Notes under the pieces: model-generated
Told to the model about the DNA's origin: nothing
The model's input: only the letters and a program-made list of their open reading frames with translations
Databases searched by the model: none
Made by a program: the position numbers and the translations under genes
Origin: Corynebacterium resistens DSM 45100
GTDB lineage: Bacteria > Actinomycetota > Actinomycetes > Mycobacteriales > Mycobacteriaceae
Length of the DNA stretch: 64,000 bases
NCBI RefSeq assembly: GCF_000177535.2
Contig: NC_015673.1
Coordinates: 1,116,001-1,180,000 of the forward strand
Direction of reading: 5' to 3'
Shown: piece by piece, positions 16,468-27,943 of the stretch
How positions within the stretch are numbered: position 1 is the stretch's first letter
How the letters are laid out: each line of letters begins with the position of its first letter

Positions 16468-18885
16468 CTATTCCCAAGGCAGTGGAGCATCGTGCACCAC
16501 GCTTAAACCCTGGGTTGCACGGGTGATTGCAACGTACACATCGTTGAGACCCTGCGGGGAGGCAGTGGCGATTGATACAGGTTCAACAAGTACCACTTCG
16601 TCGAACTCCAAGCCCTTGGCTTCGGTGATATCGACGGCGACGATATTTTGGGCAGATTCAACAGCGGTGCGCGCAGGCCCACCAGCTGTGCATGCAGCGG
16701 CGCCTGCGGCATGCGTGGATTCAGCGTTAACCATGGGAACCTCGATGCCCGCGCCCCCTTGACCCAATTGTTGTAGAACGACATTCACGTATGCGCTGAC
16801 GGTGGCGTCATCCTTAGCGAAGATCACACCTACCAAACCTTCGCCCGCGGCAGAGCGTGCACCCGAGATCGCGTTGGCGAGTTCACCCAGCCGGAAGTAG
16901 CGGATCCCCGTGCCGCTATCCCGCAAGGCAGTGGCGACGGTTTGATCTGGGGCGATCTCGGGGAGTAGCGCGTTGGCGAGTTGCGCGATATCGCGCGGGG
17001 TGCGGTAGTTCACCGTCAGCTCGTGAAGCTGCCAACGATCCGCAACGAACGGTTCCAGGGTGCTTTCCCACGTGTCCACGCCACTCGGGTTAGAGGTCTG
17101 CGCGGGGTCGCCCACGATCGTCATCCACTTGTTCGGGCTGCGCCTAAAAACCATTCGCCAGGCCATCGCGGAAAGTTCCTGCGCCTCGTCCACGATCACA
17201 TGGCCGAAGGCCCAGCGCTGGTCCGCTGCGGCGCGTTGCGCCGTCGAACGAATGTCTCGCACCTGCTGGCGCTGGGCTAACATCTCCGCATCCAGCACGT
17301 CGTAGGCCATCAGAATCTCCGGCGCGAAACCATCATCGAGGTCCTGGGAAGCCGAACCCGTGAGGATGTCCAGCGCCTCCTGGGCTTCCGAGATTTTTTC
17401 TAACCACTCTTCGCGTTCGGCGGCCTCTCGTTCCTCGTCGTCAATGATCCCCAACAAATCGGCCAGTTCGTCCAGCAGGGGAGCGTCCGCATCCGTCCAA
17501 ACCGATTCGTCTCCTTCACCCGAGGCGGGGCGACGCAGACCATTCAGCGTGGCGTCGTCGTAATCAAAGGCCGCCACTTCAGGACGAGCGTAAAGCTCAG
17601 CGAGAACCTTGTCCGGCGTCAACGTCGGCCACAAGGACTCGATGACTTCCTCCAGGCGCGGATCCGCGGCCAAATCATCGTGTAATTGTGCGCGATCACC
17701 CGCCGACAAGAGATTTGTGCCACCCAATGGGTCACTACCGATCTTTTCCGCTAACAGATCGGAAATCGCGCGTGTGAGATGCTCCGCGAACACCGCCCGC
17801 GCCTTATTGTGTGGCCGTCGCGACCGGCGCGCCTTCGTCCGCGCCGCCCGAACCATCTGCGGGGTGAGCTCTAATTCCACGCCATCATGGGCTAGCTCCA
17901 CCGGCGAATCCGGCACGGTCTGCCAGGACTTCACGGCCTCTCGCAGGATAGCCACCATCTCAATGGAACCCTTGATCTCCCGAGCCAACAGCGAACGCTC
18001 TGGCACGGTTTTCACACCCGGCAGCAGAGTTCCCGGGGTCGCCAGCACCACTCCCGTTTCACCCAGCGAGGGCAGCACCTGCGAAATGTATTCCAAGAAC
18101 CGAGAGTTCGGCCCGATGATGAGCACACCCGTATGCCGCAACTGCTCCCGCCACGTGTACAGCAGGTACGCCGCCCGGTGCAGTGCCACCGCCGTCTTAC
18201 CCGTCCCCGGTGCTCCCTGCACCACGGTCACCCCACGGTAATCCGAGCGGATAATCCGATCCTGCTCCGCTGCAATCGTTTCCACGATATCCCGCATGTG
18301 TTCGGATCGCGTCCGGTTTACAGCCTGGAGCAGTGCCTTCTCGGTTGCCACTCCGCCAGTGTCGACGCCCCTAAGTTCCCCATCCTCGCCATCCGCAGGG
18401 GTTGAAAGGATTTCATCGGCGACGGCAGACACTTTCCGCCCTCGTGTGGTGATGTGCCGGCGCGTGTGAACCCCGTCTGAGTGCAGAGTGGTAGCCAAGT
18501 AGAACGGCCGCGCCATCGGGGCGCGCCAATCCATCAGCAGTGTACGCATGTCTGCATCGGAATCGTGGATGCCGATGCGCCCGATATAGCGGCGATCAAG
18601 CTCCGGATGCCCCGGAACCGGGTTCTCGGGATCCTCGTCGGCCACGTCTATTCGGCCAAACATCAAGCCCATATCCGCAGCAGAAAGTTCATCGAGGCGT
18701 TGGGATATATCGCGAGCCTCGCGGTCGCGCATCATCAGGCCCTGGGGGTCATCGATATCCGCCTCTAGGCGAACCGCTTTGAGTTTCTCTTCCAGCCTTG
18801 CACGGCTGGAATCCACCTTGTCAAGAAGAAAGTCGAGGTAGGCTTGCTCAGCAGCTACCTCGACCGAATTATTCGGATCTGGCAA
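16468..18885 (-). CDS. helR: HelR/HelD-type RNA polymerase-recycling ATPase (UvrD-like helicase fold)
   Basis: The 805-residue protein has superfamily 1 motifs (Walker A GAPGTGKT near 225, DEAQELS for Walker B, NYRTPRDIAQLAN, and ITEAKGLEFDEVVLV followed by YVAITRATQGL). It also has the long N-terminal coiled coil and the YIGRIGIHDSDADMRTLLMDWRAP segment typical of actinobacterial class II HelD. These ATPases dissociate stalled or rifamycin-bound RNA polymerase from DNA; members named HelR contribute to rifamycin tolerance. The function here is by family. The gene starts three bases after the DoxX stop, so the two are cotranscribed. Confidence 0.88.
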   Translation of the reverse strand: MPDPNNSVEVAAEQAYLDFLLDKVDSSRARLEEKLKAVRLEADIDDPQGLMMRDREARDISQRLDELSAADMGLMFGRIDVADEDPENPVPGHPELDRRYIGRIGIHDSDADMRTLLMDWRAPMARPFYLATTLHSDGVHTRRHITTRGRKVSAVADEILSTPADGEDGELRGVDTGGVATEKALLQAVNRTRSEHMRDIVETIAAEQDRIIRSDYRGVTVVQGAPGTGKTAVALHRAAYLLYTWREQLRHTGVLIIGPNSRFLEYISQVLPSLGETGVVLATPGTLLPGVKTVPERSLLAREIKGSIEMVAILREAVKSWQTVPDSPVELAHDGVELELTPQMVRAARTKARRSRRPHNKARAVFAEHLTRAISDLLAEKIGSDPLGGTNLLSAGDRAQLHDDLAADPRLEEVIESLWPTLTPDKVLAELYARPEVAAFDYDDATLNGLRRPASGEGDESVWTDADAPLLDELADLLGIIDDEEREAAEREEWLEKISEAQEALDILTGSASQDLDDGFAPEILMAYDVLDAEMLAQRQQVRDIRSTAQRAAADQRWAFGHVIVDEAQELSAMAWRMVFRRSPNKWMTIVGDPAQTSNPSGVDTWESTLEPFVADRWQLHELTVNYRTPRDIAQLANALLPEIAPDQTVATALRDSGTGIRYFRLGELANAISGARSAAGEGLVGVIFAKDDATVSAYVNVVLQQLGQGGAGIEVPMVNAESTHAAGAAACTAGGPARTAVESAQNIVAVDITEAKGLEFDEVVLVEPVSIATASPQGLNDVYVAITRATQGLSVVHDAPLPWE

Positions 18886-18888
18886 AGT

Positions 18889-19656
18889 TTAGAACTTCTT
18901 TGCAGCCTTCTTAGCACGCTTGCGGGCATTTTTCGCAGCCTTCTTGGCGCCTTTGCCCTGCTTCTCGGAGAAGTCGGAAGCGAACTCTACAGCCTGATCG
19001 CGGTAGTTCAGTGCGCTGTCCTTCAAGTCCTCCGCGGTGCTCTTCCAGTCATCGGAGTGCTCGTCAACGTAATCAGAGACAGCCTCGGAAACCTGGCCGG
19101 CAACGTCCTTGGTCTTCTCGAAGAAGTTCTGCGCCTGGTCAGAGGCAGTGGAAGCGAACTCCTTGCCCTGTGCCTGTGCGTTAGCGATCATCTTCTCCTG
19201 CTCGGACTTGCCTGGCATTGCCTTTTGCACGCGCCAAGCCAAGCCGGGCTTGCCAGCGGTATCAGCGCTGGTGATAAACAAGCCACCCAACAGAGCTGCG
19301 TCGGTCAGCAGGCCACGCTTCTTGTTTTCCTTATCCGCCTTGTTTTCCGCGGACCAGAACGCGTGGCGCTGCAGTGTGGTTGGAACCTGAATGGCGGCCA
19401 GAGTGGTGGCGGCCAAACGAGGGGCCTTGCCGGTAGCTAGCGCAGCAGCGGCTGCGACCTTGACACCACCAAGGATTCGAGCGTTAGTCTCCGCATCTTT
19501 AGGGATGTAAGTGGAGATGTTCGGAGGAAGTACGGAGCGCAACTGGCCGGTAATCGCGGCAGCCTCTTCGGAGTACTTGGTGGAGTCCTTCAACATCTGT
19601 GCGCCATCGACGGCGAATGCGGATGCCAGCAGAGGACGGGCGAGGGTGCGAATCAT
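18889..19656 (-). CDS. DoxX-family membrane protein with lysine-rich histone-H1-like tail
   Basis: The 255-residue protein begins with a DoxX-like membrane region (LARPLLASAFAVDGAQMLKD, then ILGGVKVAAAAALATGKAPR and LLTDAALLGGLFI). After about residue 140 it changes to a hydrophilic, probably coiled-coil region rich in Ala, Asp, Glu, Lys and Ser. It ends in a strongly basic tail KKAAKNARKRAKKAAKKF that resembles histone H1 or HupB tails. DoxX proteins are membrane proteins tied to redox and sulfur stress. The tail could bind nucleic acid or acidic polymers, but this is inference. AGGAGAG precedes the ATG. helR follows three bases after the stop. Confidence 0.75.
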   Translation of the reverse strand: MIRTLARPLLASAFAVDGAQMLKDSTKYSEEAAAITGQLRSVLPPNISTYIPKDAETNARILGGVKVAAAAALATGKAPRLAATTLAAIQVPTTLQRHAFWSAENKADKENKKRGLLTDAALLGGLFITSADTAGKPGLAWRVQKAMPGKSEQEKMIANAQAQGKEFASTASDQAQNFFEKTKDVAGQVSEAVSDYVDEHSDDWKSTAEDLKDSALNYRDQAVEFASDFSEKQGKGAKKAAKNARKRAKKAAKKF

Positions 19657-19751
19657 TGTCGAGATCTCTCCTTAGAAATCTTTAGTGGTGCTAATGGGCG
19701 CCAGCTTACCGAAACAATGCTGCGGGCGTTGTGGACCTGAATGGCCCGGGG

Positions 19752-20462
19752 TCACCATCCGCGGGCCCGCCATTCGTTAACCTTCGGCTTCTCTTCACCG
19801 ACTGTGGTCGCATCTCCATGCCCTGGGAAAAGAATCGTATCAGCTGGTAGGGAGAAGATTCGTGTAGTTACATCATCGAGGAGTTGCTGGAAATCCTCGT
19901 CGTTCGAGGTCTTGCCAACCCCTCCGGGGAACACGCTATCGCCTACCCAAGCGCAGGGGGAGGAAGATGCGGCGTCGGGCAACTTACCCAACACCGCTAG
20001 CCCACCCGGGGTGTGACCGCGAAGCTCGACCACTTGCAAACCCAAAGAATTCAGCGCGTCGGCCACCAGCCGCAACTGTTCTGGCGTGCCATCTTCGGTG
20101 CCGTAAACCTCATCCGCTGGCTCCGGTAGAGCCTCCGCATCTTTGCGCGGCGCATGGTGGCGGGCGCCGGTCTTCTGGAGCACTTCGCTTAGGGCACGCG
20201 TGTGATCGGCATGCTGGTGGGTTGTTAGTACATCTTTAATCTCGACGCCGAGCTCCTCGGCCACGCCCAGCAAGTGTGCGGAGTCATCCGCGGCATCAAT
20301 CAGCAGTGCCTGCCCATCGCGGGCGATAATCCAACAGTTGTTGTCCATGTTGCCAACGGTGGTGTGGGCAACGGCGAAATCGGATCCTTTCACAACCTCG
20401 GTCATTCGAGGTTCGGTGAGGGATCCGAAGTGAGTAACGTGGTTCAGTGTTGGTTTCGTCAT
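19752..20462 (-). CDS. MBL-fold metallo-hydrolase (glyoxalase II-like)
   Basis: This 236-residue protein has the metallo-beta-lactamase zinc motif THQHADH (about 78-84) and further ligands in the later GHTPGGLAVL and LFPGHGDATTV segments, the glyoxalase II / hydroxyacylglutathione hydrolase type of spacing. It probably hydrolyses a thioester; the substrate is unknown. The ATG at 20462 gives the usual N-terminus; a longer frame to 20522 lacks a ribosome binding site. It is divergent from uvrA with 147 bases between, so the promoter region with the SOS-like box is shared. Confidence 0.85.
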   Translation of the reverse strand: MTKPTLNHVTHFGSLTEPRMTEVVKGSDFAVAHTTVGNMDNNCWIIARDGQALLIDAADDSAHLLGVAEELGVEIKDVLTTHQHADHTRALSEVLQKTGARHHAPRKDAEALPEPADEVYGTEDGTPEQLRLVADALNSLGLQVVELRGHTPGGLAVLGKLPDAASSSPCAWVGDSVFPGGVGKTSNDEDFQQLLDDVTTRIFSLPADTILFPGHGDATTVGEEKPKVNEWRARGW

Positions 20463-20552
20463 GTGTTCCACGGTAGCGAAAGCCACGGGCAGGGCGTGGC
20501 AACTCGATGAGGCTGTGAACATGGCGATAAAAAAGTAGACGTAACAACAAAT

Positions 20553-20568
20553 TCGAATGTATCATCGA
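20553..20568. promoter_or_regulatory. Candidate LexA (SOS) box upstream of uvrA
   Basis: TCGAATGTATCATCGA matches 12 of 16 positions of the actinobacterial consensus TCGAACATATGTTCGA, including both outer TCGA half-sites. It lies 41 bases before the uvrA start. It is degenerate in the inner positions, so binding could be weak. Confidence 0.55.
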
Positions 20569-20609
20569 AAACCGTAAATGCCGTCGTTGTCACCAGGAGG
20601 GCCCATACA

Positions 20610-23456
20610 GTGGCTGAACGTTTGATTGTTCGCGGAGCTCAAGAACACAACCTGAAAGGTGTGGACATTGACTTGCCTCGCGACAAGATGATCGTGTTCA
20701 CGGGCCTTTCGGGCTCTGGTAAGTCTTCGTTGGCTTTTGACACGATTTTCGCGGAGGGGCAGCGGCGGTACGTGGAATCCTTGAGTTCCTATGCCCGTAT
20801 GTTCTTGGGGCGCATGGATAAGCCAGATGTGGAGATGATCGAGGGGCTTTCTCCGGCAGTTTCCATCGACCAGAAGTCCACGAACCGCAATCCGCGCTCC
20901 ACTGTTGGTACCGTCACCGAGATCTTCGACTACCTGCGCTTGCTCTATGCACGGACTGGAACCCCGCACTGTCCTGAATGTGGTGAAGTTATTCAGCGCC
21001 AAACCCCGCAAGAGATTGTGGACCAGGTGCTGGAGATGGAGGAAGGGCTGAAGTTTCAGGTTCTGGCTCCAGTAGTACGCACCCGCAAGGGCGAGTTTGT
21101 GGATCTTTTCGAAGACCTCGCATCTCAAGGCTATTCCCGTGTGCAAGTGGACGGTGAAACCCATCAGCTGTCCAATCCGCCCAAGTTGGAAAAGCAGGTC
21201 AAACACGATATCTCTGTGGTCGTAGACCGGTTGCAGGTTAAGCCTGCGCAGCGCCAGCGGTTGACCGATTCCATCGAAACCGCGCTGAACCTCGCCGATG
21301 GCATCGTTGCGTTGGACTTCGTGGGGTTGCCAGATGACGATAAATTCCGCGTGCGACGTTTCTCCGAAAAGATGGCGTGCCCGAACGGTCACCCGGTGGC
21401 GCTCGAAGAGATGGAACCGCGGACGTTCTCCTTCAACTCGCCTTACGGTGCATGTCCGGCGTGTGATGGTTTGGGCACCAAGTTAGAAGTCGATGAGATG
21501 CTGGTCATCCCCGATGAGGATGCGCCTCTTCGCACCGCGATCGCCCCATGGTCCAGCTCTCCAAACAGCAAATATTTCGAAAAGTTGCTGTCTGCCTTGG
21601 CCAAAGAACTCGAGCTGGATTTGAATACCCCATGGAATGAGCTCACGAAGAAGCAGCAAAAGGCGGTGCTGCGTGGCCACTCCACGCCACTCAGCGTGAG
21701 CTACAAGAACCGTTATGGGCGGACTCGCAAATACAACGCGCCCTTTGAAGGTGTAATGCCCTTCCTTTCCCGTCGGTTGGAACAAACCGATTCGGAAAGC
21801 CAGAAGGAGCGTTACCGCAGCTACATGCGCGAAGTTCCTTGCAGTACGTGCCAAGGCACGCGCTTGAAGCCCGAGGTTCTCGCCGTGACGATTGCAGCGG
21901 GGGAGAAGCAGCTGTCCATTGCTGAGCTTTCGGATCTTTCTATTTCTGACGCCTCAACGTTCCTCAATAACCTCAGCCTCAATAAGCGTGAAGAGATGAT
22001 CGCCGGCGCGGTGCTGCGGGAAGTTCAGGCACGCCTGAAGTTCCTCCTAGATGTGGGGCTGAACTACCTATCCATGTCGCGTTCCGCAGGCACACTATCC
22101 GGTGGCGAAGCACAGCGCATCCGCCTCGCCACGCAGATCGGATCCGGGTTGGCGGGTGTGCTTTACGTCCTCGATGAGCCTTCAATCGGTCTACATCAGC
22201 GCGATAATGAGCGGTTGATTAACACGCTGCAACATTTGCGTGACCTCGGCAACACGCTGATCGTTGTTGAGCACGACGAAGACACGATCCGCACGGCCGA
22301 CTGGTTGGTCGATATCGGCCCTCGCGCGGGTGAATATGGCGGCGAAATTGTCTACCAAGGCGAGCCGAAGGGGATTGAAAAGGCGAAGGATTCCCTCACG
22401 GGTGCTTACCTCTCCGGGGAGCGCGTATTGGCCGTGCCCGATGAGCGCAGGCCCATTGATAAGGGCCGCGTGCTCACGGTGCACGGGGCGCAGGAAAATA
22501 ACTTAAAGAACGTAGATGTCACACTACCTTTGGGTGTATTGACCCTGATCACAGGCGTTTCCGGTTCCGGAAAGTCATCGCTTATCAACGGCATCCTCGC
22601 AAAGGTCTTAAGCAACCAGCTCAACCGTTCTCGCGTGGTGCCGGGGCGTCATAAAAAAGTCACCGGTCTGGAGCACCTCGACAAATTAGTACAAGTCGAC
22701 CAATCGCCAATTGGCCGCACTCCGCGATCAAACCCCGCAACCTATACCGGTGTTTTCGACAAGGTGCGTAAGCTCTTCGCTGAAACCACCGAAGCGAAAG
22801 TGCGCGGATACGGTCCGGGGCGATTTTCCTTCAACGTTAAGGGCGGCCGATGTGAAGCCTGCCATGGCGATGGAACTCTCAAGATCGAGATGAACTTTCT
22901 GCCTGATGTGTACGTGCCATGTGAGGTCTGCAATGGTGCGCGCTACAACCGGGAAACCCTCGAGGTGAAATACAAAGGCAAGAACATAGCCGAAGTGCTT
23001 AACATGCCTATCACTGAAGCTGCTGAGTTCTTCGCGCCGGTGACGTCGATTGCTCGCTACTTAGAGACTCTGGTGGACGTGGGATTGGGTTACGTCCGCT
23101 TGGGGCAGGCCGCGACCACGTTGTCCGGCGGTGAAGCACAGCGTGTGAAGCTGGCCGCAGAGCTGCAGAAGCGTTCCAACGGCCGGACGATCTATATCTT
23201 GGATGAGCCGACGACGGGGCTGCACTTCGAAGACATTCGCAAGCTCATGCTCGTCATCCAGGGGCTGGTTGATAAGGGAAATAGTGTACTGATCATTGAG
23301 CACAATCTTGATGTCATCAAAGCAGCCGATTGGATCGTAGACATGGGCCCGGAAGGTGGTTCCGGTGGCGGAACTGTGGTTGCAGAAGGCACTCCAGAAG
23401 ATGTGGCCAAGGTAGAAAACTCTCACACTGGGCGCTATCTAGCGAAGATGCTGTAG
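20610..23456 (+). CDS. uvrA: Excinuclease ABC subunit A
   Basis: UvrA is the DNA-damage sensor of nucleotide excision repair. The 948-residue protein has two ABC ATPase modules. Walker A motifs are GLSGSGKS (about 32-39) and GVSGSGKS (about 649-656); signature motifs are LSGGEAQRI and LSGGEAQRV; Walker B lines are [10 protein letters not shown] and [10 protein letters not shown]. Zinc-binding cysteines are visible in [15 protein letters not shown] and in the pair CEACHGDG and CEVC. The GTG at 20610 is supported by AGGAGG nine bases upstream and gives the conserved start [17 protein letters not shown]. It is full length. A likely SOS box lies upstream. Confidence 0.97.
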   Translation: MAERLIVRGAQEHNLKGVDIDLPRDKMIVFTGLSGSGKSSLAFDTIFAEGQRRYVESLSSYARMFLGRMDKPDVEMIEGLSPAVSIDQKSTNRNPRSTVGTVTEIFDYLRLLYARTGTPHCPECGEVIQRQTPQEIVDQVLEMEEGLKFQVLAPVVRTRKGEFVDLFEDLASQGYSRVQVDGETHQLSNPPKLEKQVKHDISVVVDRLQVKPAQRQRLTDSIETALNLADGIVALDFVGLPDDDKFRVRRFSEKMACPNGHPVALEEMEPRTFSFNSPYGACPACDGLGTKLEVDEMLVIPDEDAPLRTAIAPWSSSPNSKYFEKLLSALAKELELDLNTPWNELTKKQQKAVLRGHSTPLSVSYKNRYGRTRKYNAPFEGVMPFLSRRLEQTDSESQKERYRSYMREVPCSTCQGTRLKPEVLAVTIAAGEKQLSIAELSDLSISDASTFLNNLSLNKREEMIAGAVLREVQARLKFLLDVGLNYLSMSRSAGTLSGGEAQRIRLATQIGSGLAGVLYVLDEPSIGLHQRDNERLINTLQHLRDLGNTLIVVEHDEDTIRTADWLVDIGPRAGEYGGEIVYQGEPKGIEKAKDSLTGAYLSGERVLAVPDERRPIDKGRVLTVHGAQENNLKNVDVTLPLGVLTLITGVSGSGKSSLINGILAKVLSNQLNRSRVVPGRHKKVTGLEHLDKLVQVDQSPIGRTPRSNPATYTGVFDKVRKLFAETTEAKVRGYGPGRFSFNVKGGRCEACHGDGTLKIEMNFLPDVYVPCEVCNGARYNRETLEVKYKGKNIAEVLNMPITEAAEFFAPVTSIARYLETLVDVGLGYVRLGQAATTLSGGEAQRVKLAAELQKRSNGRTIYILDEPTTGLHFEDIRKLMLVIQGLVDKGNSVLIIEHNLDVIKAADWIVDMGPEGGSGGGTVVAEGTPEDVAKVENSHTGRYLAKML

Positions 23457-23748
23457 CACAGCCTGCACTAGGCGATTTGGTTAGGTCGTAGTGCGCTGCT
23501 AAACTTTTGGGCACTACCGTCTGGACCGCTTAAAGGTTCGGACTGCAAGTGGAGTTTCCCTCCCACCTAGCGACCGTCCTCGGATTGGGCGCGGGTTCAA
23601 ATGAATCACTCCGTTTGGGTGAAGCTGGGCGTCGGCACAAAAGTGGTCGCGTGTGGCGTTTCGCCGGTGTGATCGTTAATGGGGGATTTGGGGAACCTCA
23701 CGTGCAGGATCGGTACAAGACTTTAACCACTGCTACTGAGGAGTTCAC
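23457..23748 (+). other. Leader region of the infC operon
   Basis: The 292 bases between uvrA and infC hold no gene; a plus-strand frame from 23549 runs out of frame into infC and matches no family. GTAGTGC (from 23489) and GCACTAC (from about 23511) form a hairpin, and several G/C-rich inverted segments follow. In many bacteria infC-rpmI-rplT is controlled by L20 binding to its leader, and this stretch is long enough for such a structure, but I cannot identify a specific motif. Confidence 0.45.
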
Positions 23749-24270
<522 letters not shown>

Positions 24271-24300
24271 AGCCAAAACACTAACTAGAGGAGCTCTCTC

Positions 24301-24495
24301 ATGAAGCAGAAGACTCACAAGGGTGCTGCTAAGCGCATCAAGATCACCGGTTCCGGCAAGCTGCGCCGCGAGCAGGCCAACCGTCGCCACCTGCTGGAGG
24401 GCAAGCCTTCCCGTCGCACCCGTCGCCTGAAGGGCACCGAGGACGTTTCCCCCGCTGATACCAAGCGCATGAAGCGACTGCTGGGTAAGGCTTAA
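24301..24495 (+). CDS. rpmI: 50S ribosomal protein L35
   Basis: This 64-residue basic protein is a structural part of the large subunit. It reads [20 protein letters not shown] at the start and keeps the RRTRRLKG and KRMKRLLGK segments of L35. GAGGAGC precedes the ATG by a few bases. It lies 30 bases after infC and before rplT in the standard infC-rpmI-rplT operon. Confidence 0.97.
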   Translation: MKQKTHKGAAKRIKITGSGKLRREQANRRHLLEGKPSRRTRRLKGTEDVSPADTKRMKRLLGKA

Positions 24496-24578
24496 GTTTT
24501 CGATTCCTTCGAGAACAACAGTCTTTCCCCACCTTTTACAACCGATAACACTCAAAACTTAGTAAAGGACGTATCACC

Positions 24579-24962
24579 GTGGCACGTGTCAAGCGCTCTG
24601 TGAACGCAAAGAAGAAGCGTCGCGAAGTACTCAATTCCGCCAAGGGCTACCGTGGTCAGCGCTCCCGCCTGTACCGCAAGGCCAAGGAGCAGATGCTCCA
24701 CTCCAAGACCTACGAGTTCCGCGATCGCCGTGCTCGTAAGGGTGATTTCCGCAAGTTGTGGATCCAGCGCATCAACGCTGCTGCTCGTATGAACGACATC
24801 ACCTACAACCGCCTGATCCAGGGCCTGCGCCTGGCTGAGATCGAGGTTGACCGCAAGATGCTGGCTGAGCTGGCTGTCAACGACTTCGATGCATTCTCCG
24901 CACTGTGCGAGGCTGCAAAGGCAGCCCTGCCGGAAGATGTTAACGCCCCAGCTGCTTCCTAA
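24579..24962 (+). CDS. rplT: 50S ribosomal protein L20
   Basis: L20 is needed for early 50S assembly and binds 23S rRNA. The 127-residue protein starts at GTG 24579 with AAAGGA upstream and gives the conserved [19 protein letters not shown], followed by [16 protein letters not shown] and [20 protein letters not shown]20 is a known autogenous repressor of its operon in several bacteria. A hairpin terminator follows about 50 bases after the stop. Confidence 0.97.
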   Translation: MARVKRSVNAKKKRREVLNSAKGYRGQRSRLYRKAKEQMLHSKTYEFRDRRARKGDFRKLWIQRINAAARMNDITYNRLIQGLRLAEIEVDRKMLAELAVNDFDAFSALCEAAKAALPEDVNAPAAS

Positions 24963-25009
24963 AGCTGAGAAGGCTTGAGTTGGTGAACACGGACTCGCCG
25001 ACTTTCTGA

Positions 25010-25047
25010 ACACCCGCCCCCACGATGCGTGAGGCCGGGTGTTTTTG
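25010..25047 (+). terminator. Terminator of infC-rpmI-rplT
   Basis: ACACCCG (25010-25016) pairs with CGGGTGT (25036-25042); part of the loop adds further G/C pairs, and a T run follows. Confidence 0.88.
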
Positions 25048-25186
25048 CTTTGATTCCTGATCTCACCGTGTAGCGTGGACGGCAAGATACTACAATTGTT
25101 GCCTATTGAAAGTTGCTGCTGAATTGAGCAGTAGTTTTTCATCCGGCAAGACACATCTATAACGACAAACCAAGGGAAGGTGCACT

Positions 25187-25798
25187 TTGAGCAATCCGTA
25201 CTCCGGCGGACCGTCGCCAGACTTCAATAACCCGCAGGATCCTTCCCAGTTCCCGCACGCTGATTATGATCGGCCGCGTTACGAGCAACCCGGTTACCGT
25301 GAACGGGAGAATGCCCAGCCACGCTATTCCCAGTACTCACAACCACAGAACTCGCCTACGAACTATGCAACACCTGGCTACGCTCAGCCGGGATACCCAC
25401 AGCCTCACATTCCGCAACCTCAGTACCACAATGCCGGGTACGGAAACCAACACAATCTTTATGAAACCGGGGGAGTAGTGCCCTATAGCGGTGCCGCTGC
25501 TGGCTACGGAGTACCTGCCCAAGTACCGTCGGGCTACACCCAGAAGAATTGGATTGTCGCTGCGCTGCTGGCTTTCTTCTTAGGCAGTTTTGGTGTCCAC
25601 AACTTTTACCTAGGTTATAAGTCAAAGGCCATGACACAGCTCGTCATCACGCTTGTGTCTTATGCGACGATCATCATCCTGATTGGCTTCCTTGGCTTGG
25701 TGGTAACTGGCCTGTGGGCTTTTGTCGAATTCATTATGATCCTCGTGGGAGCGGGAAGCTACGAGCACGATGCTTATGGATACCCCCTCGAACGTTAA
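25187..25798 (+). CDS. TM2-domain protein with Tyr/Pro/Gln-rich N-terminus
   Basis: The 203-residue protein has a low-complexity N-terminal half made of Pro, Gln, Tyr, Asn and Gly (for example GYAQPGYPQPHIPQPQY). A TM2 domain follows at about 120-200: KNWIVAALLAFFLGSFGVHN, then FYLGYKSKAMTQLVITL and a second hydrophobic hairpin. TM2 proteins are small membrane proteins of unclear function; the disordered half probably lies in the cytoplasm. The TTG at 25187 has GGGAAGG six bases upstream and is the best start. It is a single gene after the rplT terminator. Confidence 0.8.
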   Translation: MSNPYSGGPSPDFNNPQDPSQFPHADYDRPRYEQPGYRERENAQPRYSQYSQPQNSPTNYATPGYAQPGYPQPHIPQPQYHNAGYGNQHNLYETGGVVPYSGAAAGYGVPAQVPSGYTQKNWIVAALLAFFLGSFGVHNFYLGYKSKAMTQLVITLVSYATIIILIGFLGLVVTGLWAFVEFIMILVGAGSYEHDAYGYPLER

Positions 25799-25885
25799 CG
25801 AGTGGGGCTGGCGCCGGCATGGGCGAGCGTGGTTCGGCGAGTCCCGAACCCTGTGCTAGGTCTTGAAGCCAGTACAGTAAGAAAC

Positions 25886-26722
25886 ATGTCAGAGCCGGAG
25901 ATTTTCACCGAACGCACCCCGCGCATAGTCGCCGCCGCTAAACTGCATCGTGCAGCAGCCCGTCGCAAGGCGGGGAGATTCCTCGCGGAGGGCGAGAACG
26001 CCGTAACTTCCGCACTGAATCACGGGTCGGTCATTGAAATATTCGTGACCGAATCCGCTGCTCAGCGTTTTTCTTCTCTTCTCGACGCCACCTCCTCCAC
26101 GCCCATCAGTTTCATCTCCGATCGCGCGGCCGACCACCTTTCGGAGACAGTGACCTCCACGGGCCTTTTCGCCCTATGCAACTCGCAACTTTCCGACCTC
26201 ACGGCAGTCGTGGAGTCCGCCAAGAAAAACCTGCCTCTGATCGCAGTACCCGTGGAAACGGGCGAGCCTGGTAATGCCGGAACGCTGATTCGCGTCTCTG
26301 ACGCGCTCGGCGCCGCAGGTGTGGTCTTCGCAGGTCAATCGGTGGATCCGCTGGGAGGTAAAGCCGTCCGCGCTTCCGCCGGTAGCATTTTCCACCTGCC
26401 TGTGGCTCGCGAAGCTGGAGTCGCGGATGTCATTGATCGGCTACATGAAGAAGGCTTTACCGTCATGGCCACCGCAATGGATGGCGACGTTTCCCTTGAG
26501 GAAGCCAGCACATCCGAACCCGGGGAGAAACCCATCTTGGCGCAGCCCACGGCATGGTTGTTCGGCAACGAGGCGCATGGGCTGGGGCATTGGCAAGACC
26601 TCGCGGACTTAAGAATCAGCATCCCCATGCGAGGTCGCGCAGAATCGATGAATCTTGCCACGGCTGCATCGATCTGCCTGTATCAGTCCGCTAACGCGTT
26701 GGCGCGAGCTGCGGATTGCTAA
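25886..26722 (+). CDS. TrmH/SpoU-family RNA 2'-O-ribose methyltransferase
   Basis: The 278-residue protein has an N-terminal substrate-binding domain (about 1-100, with RRKAGRFLAEGENAVTSAL) and a SPOUT knot methyltransferase. The three SpoU motifs are visible: NAGTLIRVSDALGAAGVVF, WLFGNEAHGLG, and IPMRGRAESMNLATAASI. It should methylate a ribose in rRNA or tRNA with S-adenosylmethionine. Similar genes lie between rplT and pheS in many actinobacteria. I chose the ATG at 25886 because it begins just before the conserved region; the frame stays open to 25802. Exact target unknown. Confidence 0.9.
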   Translation: MSEPEIFTERTPRIVAAAKLHRAAARRKAGRFLAEGENAVTSALNHGSVIEIFVTESAAQRFSSLLDATSSTPISFISDRAADHLSETVTSTGLFALCNSQLSDLTAVVESAKKNLPLIAVPVETGEPGNAGTLIRVSDALGAAGVVFAGQSVDPLGGKAVRASAGSIFHLPVAREAGVADVIDRLHEEGFTVMATAMDGDVSLEEASTSEPGEKPILAQPTAWLFGNEAHGLGHWQDLADLRISIPMRGRAESMNLATAASICLYQSANALARAADC

Positions 26723-26782
26723 GCTACTAGTCGTTGATTATCGACGCGCGCGACGTGGCGTCGAAATAAGTATAGAAAATAA

Positions 26783-27868
<1,086 letters not shown>

Positions 27869-27892
27869 GAACCGCTGCACCGTACAACAACG

Positions 27893-27917
27893 GCGATAAT
27901 CAATCCGCGATAATCAA
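27893..27917. repeat. 14-bp-period tandem repeat in the pheS-pheT spacer
   Basis: GCGATAATCAA occurs at 27893-27903 and again at 27907-27917. It is a small duplication upstream of the pheT ribosome binding site. Confidence 0.75.
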
Positions 27918-27943
27918 CCTTTAAAGCTGGAGTATCCACCACA

